From DASZTU01 sp035493835 (GTDB lineage Bacteria; Pseudomonadota; Alphaproteobacteria; Rhizobiales; Devosiaceae): DNA of 26,303 nucleotides. The DNA is taken from contig DATJHO010000071.1 in NCBI GenBank assembly GCA_035493835.1, positions 1-26,303 of the forward strand, written 5' to 3'. Numbering within the stretch: the first letter of the stretch is position 1; each line of letters opens with the position of its first letter. The position numbers and the translations under genes are program-made. Shown one piece after another: positions 23,145 to 26,303 of the stretch. The notes beneath the pieces were generated by a model. That model saw only the letters and a list, made by a program, of their open reading frames with translations. It had not been told where the DNA came from and did no database searches.

Positions 23145-23528
23145 ATGCCGACCCACTCCCGGCCGCTTTCGCCGCATCTTTCCATCTACCGTTTTACCAT
23201 CACCATGGCGATGTCGATCGCGCATCGCGTGACCGGCATCGGGCTTTATCTCGGCACGCTGCTCCTGGCGCTGTGGTTCGTTTCGGCCGCTTTCGGCGAC
23301 GGATCGCTCTCGGTCGTGCACGCGATCTTTGGCAGCTGGATCGGGCAGATCATCCTGTTCCTCGCCACTTGGGCGTTGTTTCACCACCTGCTGGGCGGCA
23401 TCCGCCACTTCATCTGGGACAGCGGCAATGGCTTTTCGCGCGAGGCGCGGTTCGGCCTGGCATGGGCCAATATTGTCGCCAGCATCCTGCTCACGCTGAT
23501 CGCGTGGGCCATATTCGTGTGGTTCTGA
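23145..23528 (+). CDS. sdhC: Succinate dehydrogenase cytochrome b556 subunit SdhC
   Basis: Membrane anchor of complex II; with SdhD it binds heme b and ubiquinone in the inner membrane. The protein has 127 residues and three transmembrane helices. It starts RPLSPHLSIYRFTITMAMSI, contains SIAHRVTG (quinone-site Ser and Arg) and FHHLLGGIRHFIWD with the heme histidine. The ATG at 23145 has GAGG 8 bases before it and fits the family start. Its stop codon overlaps the sdhD start (TGATG), so the two are translationally coupled. Confidence 0.95.
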   Translation: MPTHSRPLSPHLSIYRFTITMAMSIAHRVTGIGLYLGTLLLALWFVSAAFGDGSLSVVHAIFGSWIGQIILFLATWALFHHLLGGIRHFIWDSGNGFSREARFGLAWANIVASILLTLIAWAIFVWF

Positions 23529-23917
23529 TGTCTGAAATCAGCGAAAAGATCATCGCCACGCCGTCCACCCATTACGGCGCCGGCAAGCCCTCGACCTGGA
23601 ACTTTATCGTGCAGCGCGCCACGGGGGCGCTGAACATCGCGTTTGCGCTGTTCTTCATCTATCTGGTGGTGCGGCTCGCCCGCGCCGATGCCGGCACTAT
23701 GAGCGACCTGCTCTCCAATCCGATCGTTGCGATCGTTACCGCGCTGATGATCATTTCGGCCACCATGCACATGCGCATCGGCATGCGCGAGGTGATCGAG
23801 GACTATGTGCATGACGAAAAGCTCAACCGCTTCTGCCTCATGCTCAACTGGCTGGTGGCGATCGCGATCGCGGTGGTAACGCTCGCCGCACTGGCAAAAC
23901 TCGTATTCTGGGGATAG
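23528..23917 (+). CDS. sdhD: Succinate dehydrogenase hydrophobic membrane anchor subunit SdhD
   Basis: Second membrane anchor of complex II, 129 residues, three hydrophobic helices. The conserved segment SATMHMRIGMREVIEDYVHD holds the heme ligand histidine and the quinone-site region. The N-terminus has the alphaproteobacterial pattern HYGAGKPSTWNFIVQRATG. The start ATG at 23528 shares its A with the sdhC stop codon. It is followed by sdhA after 4 bases. Confidence 0.95.
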   Translation: MSEISEKIIATPSTHYGAGKPSTWNFIVQRATGALNIAFALFFIYLVVRLARADAGTMSDLLSNPIVAIVTALMIISATMHMRIGMREVIEDYVHDEKLNRFCLMLNWLVAIAIAVVTLAALAKLVFWG

Positions 23918-23921
23918 GCGC

Positions 23922-25733
23922 ATGGCCGCATATGAACTCATCGACCACGAATTCGACGTAGTGGTCGTGGGCGCGGGCGGCGCCGGCCTGCGCGCCACTC
24001 TCGGCATGGCAGAGCAGGGGCTGAAGACCGCCTGCATTACAAAAGTGTTCCCGACCCGCTCGCATACCGTCGCGGCGCAGGGCGGCATCGCCGCCAGCCT
24101 CAAGAACATGGGCCCCGACAATTGGCAGTGGCACATGTACGACACTATCAAGGGGTCGGACTGGCTGGGCGACAACGACGCCATGGAATATCTGGCGCGC
24201 CAGGCGCCGGCGGCCGTGTACGAACTCGAGCACTATGGCGTGCCGTTTTCGCGCACTGATGACGGCAAGATCTATCAGCGGCCGTTCGGCGGCCACATGA
24301 CCGAATTCGGCGATGGCCCCCCGGTGCAGCGCACCTGCGCGGCCGCCGACCGTACCGGCCATGCGATCCTCCATACCCTCTATGGCCAGTCGGTCCGCCA
24401 TAATGCCGAATTCTACATCGAGTATTTCGCCCTCGACCTGATCATGGGGGATGACGGCACCTGCCAGGGCGTCATCGCCTGGAAGCTCGACGACGGGACG
24501 CTTCACCGCTTCCGCGCCAAGCTCACGGTTCTAGCGACCGGCGGCTATGGCCGCGCCTATTTCTCGGCGACCTCTGCCCATACCTGTACCGGCGACGGCA
24601 ATGGCATGGTGGCGCGCACCGGCCTGCCGCTGCAGGACATGGAGTTCGTGCAGTTCCATCCCACCGGCGTCTATGGCGCGGGCGTCTTGATCACCGAGGG
24701 CGCGCGCGGCGAGGGCGGCTATCTCACCAATTCCGAGGGGGAGCGCTTCATGGAGCGCTATGCCCCCAATGCCAAGGATCTGGCGTCGCGCGACGTGGTT
24801 TCGCGCTGCATGACGATTGAAATCCGCGAGGGCCGCGGGGTCGGGCCGAAGAAGGATCACATCTTCCTTCACCTCGACCATCTCGATCCAAAAGTGCTGC
24901 ATGAGCGCCTGCCGGGCATCACGGAAAGCGCGAAGATCTTCGCCGGCGTCGACCTGACGCGCGAGCCGATCCCGGTGCTGCCGACCGTCCACTACAACAT
25001 GGGCGGCATCCCCACGAACTATCACGGCGAGGTGCTGAACCCGACCGCTGAAAATCCCGGCGCGACCGTCCCCGGCCTGATGGCGGTGGGCGAGGCGGCC
25101 TGTGCATCGGTCCATGGCGCCAACCGGCTCGGCTCCAACTCGCTGACCGACCTGGTGGTGTTCGGCCGCGCCGCGGCGCTGCGGGCCGGCGAGACGCTGG
25201 ACCGCAAGGCGGCCGTGCCCGGCATCAACAAGGCGCAGGACGAAAAAATCCTCGCCCGCTTCGATCGGCTGCGCCATGCCAATGGCGGCTCGCCGACCGC
25301 CCAGGTGCGCGACCGTATGCAGCGGACGATGCAGGAGGAGGCGGCCGTGTTCCGCACCAGCGAGTCGCTGAAGAGCGGCGTCAAGCGGATGAGCGATCTC
25401 TGGGGCGCTTTGTCGGACCTCAGAGTTTCCGACCGGTCGATGATCTGGAATTCGGACCTGGTCGAAACCCTCGAGCTCGAAAATCTCATGGCCTGCGCCT
25501 TGAACACGGTGGTTTCGGCCGAGGCGCGGCACGAAAGCCGCGGCGCCCATGCCCACGAGGATTTCCCCGACCGCGATGACGTCAACTGGCGCAAGCACAC
25601 GCTGAGCTGGATCGATCTCACGACCGGTGAGGTGCGGCTGGATTACCGGCCGGTCCATACGGAGCCGCTGACGCCGGAATCGGAAGGCGGCATTTCGCTG
25701 AAGAAGATCGCGCCCAAGGCGCGCGTCTATTAA
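23922..25733 (+). CDS. sdhA: Succinate dehydrogenase flavoprotein subunit SdhA
   Basis: Catalytic subunit of complex II, oxidising succinate to fumarate with covalently bound FAD on the cytoplasmic face of the inner membrane. The 603 residues are the usual length. FAD-binding VVVGAGGAGLRATLG is near the N-terminus; the flavinylated histidine is His48 in RSHTVAAQGGIAAS; TGGYGRAYFSATSAHTCTGD, the catalytic ASRDVVSR arginine region and HGANRLGSNSLTDLVVFGRA follow. GGGG lies about 9 bases before the ATG. It is in one operon with sdhC and sdhD; the next two genes are not sdhB. Confidence 0.98.
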   Translation: MAAYELIDHEFDVVVVGAGGAGLRATLGMAEQGLKTACITKVFPTRSHTVAAQGGIAASLKNMGPDNWQWHMYDTIKGSDWLGDNDAMEYLARQAPAAVYELEHYGVPFSRTDDGKIYQRPFGGHMTEFGDGPPVQRTCAAADRTGHAILHTLYGQSVRHNAEFYIEYFALDLIMGDDGTCQGVIAWKLDDGTLHRFRAKLTVLATGGYGRAYFSATSAHTCTGDGNGMVARTGLPLQDMEFVQFHPTGVYGAGVLITEGARGEGGYLTNSEGERFMERYAPNAKDLASRDVVSRCMTIEIREGRGVGPKKDHIFLHLDHLDPKVLHERLPGITESAKIFAGVDLTREPIPVLPTVHYNMGGIPTNYHGEVLNPTAENPGATVPGLMAVGEAACASVHGANRLGSNSLTDLVVFGRAAALRAGETLDRKAAVPGINKAQDEKILARFDRLRHANGGSPTAQVRDRMQRTMQEEAAVFRTSESLKSGVKRMSDLWGALSDLRVSDRSMIWNSDLVETLELENLMACALNTVVSAEARHESRGAHAHEDFPDRDDVNWRKHTLSWIDLTTGEVRLDYRPVHTEPLTPESEGGISLKKIAPKARVY

Positions 25734-25746
25734 GGAGAATCGGGCG

Positions 25747-26064
25747 ATGCGGACCATCCTGATCGCCGGCTTCACCATTTCCGCGCTGGCGGCGAGCCTG
25801 CCAGCGCTCGCGGCCCCGCCCGCGGGGCTCGCCGGACTCATGCATTCGTGCCAGACACAGATGTACATGTCGGTGGCGGCATGTTCCTGCCTCCTTGCGA
25901 AGGCGCAGGCCCAGCTCGACGACAAGCAGATCGCCTATCTCTCCATTCCCGGCGACAACGGGCCGATGGCCGTCGCCGCCACCAGGGGAATGCGGGCCTC
26001 GGAAATCGCCCAGATCGACAAGTTCATGCGTACCGTCCCGGAGCAATGCCAGAAGGCTCAATAG
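25747..26064 (+). CDS. Hypothetical small secreted protein with four cysteines, downstream of sdhA
   Basis: A 105-residue protein with a clean signal peptide (residues 1-23, ending LPALAA). The mature part has cysteines at 35, 46, 48 and 101 (HSC, ACSCLL, EQCQK), which could form two disulfides in the periplasm or, less likely, bind a metal. I do not recognise the family. It begins 13 bases after the sdhA stop with AGGAG 9 bases before the ATG, so it is almost certainly in the sdh transcript. A link with complex II assembly is possible from position alone. Confidence 0.8.
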   Translation: MRTILIAGFTISALAASLPALAAPPAGLAGLMHSCQTQMYMSVAACSCLLAKAQAQLDDKQIAYLSIPGDNGPMAVAATRGMRASEIAQIDKFMRTVPEQCQKAQ

Positions 26065-26067
26065 CTG

Positions 26068-26303
26068 ATGTCCCAGGCGCCAGACCCGATCGAGGAGGCA
26101 ATCGCCGCAACCGCGGCGCTCTGGGATTGGCGGCGCCGGGTTCAGGATCTCTTCCACCAGATCCGCGCCTCCAGCGATCCGGCCGCCGCCTGGCGGTTGT
26201 GGCGGGATACCAGGGCCGAGCTTTTCGCCCATCATCCGCAGACGCCGCTCGATCCGGGCGGGGAGATGCCGGAGTATTTCGACTACGATCCGGGCCTGCG
26301 CTT
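26068..26303 (+). CDS. DUF1684-like protein, 3'-truncated by the window edge
   Basis: The first 78 residues are visible. WRLWRDTRAELFAHHPQTPL and YFDYDPGLR resemble the opening of DUF1684-type proteins, in which a WRxxRxxLFxxHPQSPL segment precedes a YFPYDPxxR segment; this is from memory and only moderately sure. There is no signal peptide. The start ATG lies 3 bases after the previous stop, which implies translational coupling and membership of the sdh transcript. The function of the family is unknown. Confidence 0.65.
   Translation, partial: MSQAPDPIEEAIAATAALWDWRRRVQDLFHQIRASSDPAAAWRLWRDTRAELFAHHPQTPLDPGGEMPEYFDYDPGLR

Noticed and set aside
24531..25925. Open frame of 464 codons antisense to sdhA
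   Set aside because: SdhA is complete and unmistakable on the plus strand; the antisense product is a GC-driven shadow.

Overview
The window looks like chromosome from a high-GC alphaproteobacterium, most likely Hyphomicrobiales; a Devosia-like organism is my best guess from gene content and protein style, not a proven assignment. Supporting signs are the very large (about 180 kDa) NAD-glutamate dehydrogenase, the leuD-leuB order with asd further downstream, the sdhC-sdhD-sdhA order, and abundant short palindromic intergenic repeats. Almost every gene is housekeeping. I see no phage, insertion sequence with a transposase, CRISPR array, tRNA or rRNA.

Layout. 1-1297 is the 3' part of purH (+). 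It converges on the large NAD-GDH gene (-, 1804-6570) across a 506-bp spacer packed with three kinds of inverted repeat. From about 6.8 to 12.8 kb lie the leucine genes leuC, leuD and leuB (+). leuC is separated from leuD by a small zincin-type metalloprotease (+), two tandem paralogous genes of unknown function (-) and deoD (-). Between leuD and leuB lies a decayed RidA-family gene that keeps its two ends but has lost its middle. From 12.9 to 18.2 kb are a PLP-dependent decarboxylase (+) and three minus-strand enzymes: a homocysteine S-methyltransferase family protein, a luciferase-like flavin oxidoreductase and a YhiN/HI0933-family flavoprotein. Next come an outer-membrane protein built from two copies of the same beta-barrel unit (-), asd (+) with a long 5' leader, two tandem secreted EF-hand proteins (-), a tiny exported protein (+) and a NudK-type Nudix hydrolase (-). 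The window closes with sdhC-sdhD-sdhA (+), followed by a small secreted cysteine-containing protein and the start of a DUF1684-like gene, where sdhB might have been expected.

How the genes fit together. Purine metabolism (purH, deoD), leucine synthesis (leuCDB), the aspartate-family branch point (asd), glutamate catabolism (NAD-GDH) and the TCA cycle/respiratory chain (sdh) are all represented. The less explained material is a set of small proteins (the 8938-9769 pair, the EF-hand pair, the 22050 exported protein and the genes after sdhA) and a dense population of dispersed inverted repeats of four families. The repeats of the first 17 kb lie almost all just 3' of genes. Nothing here is clearly a new defence or mobile system; the best leads are the tandem unknown pair, the genes behind sdhA, the duplicated barrel and the repeat/pseudogene landscape.
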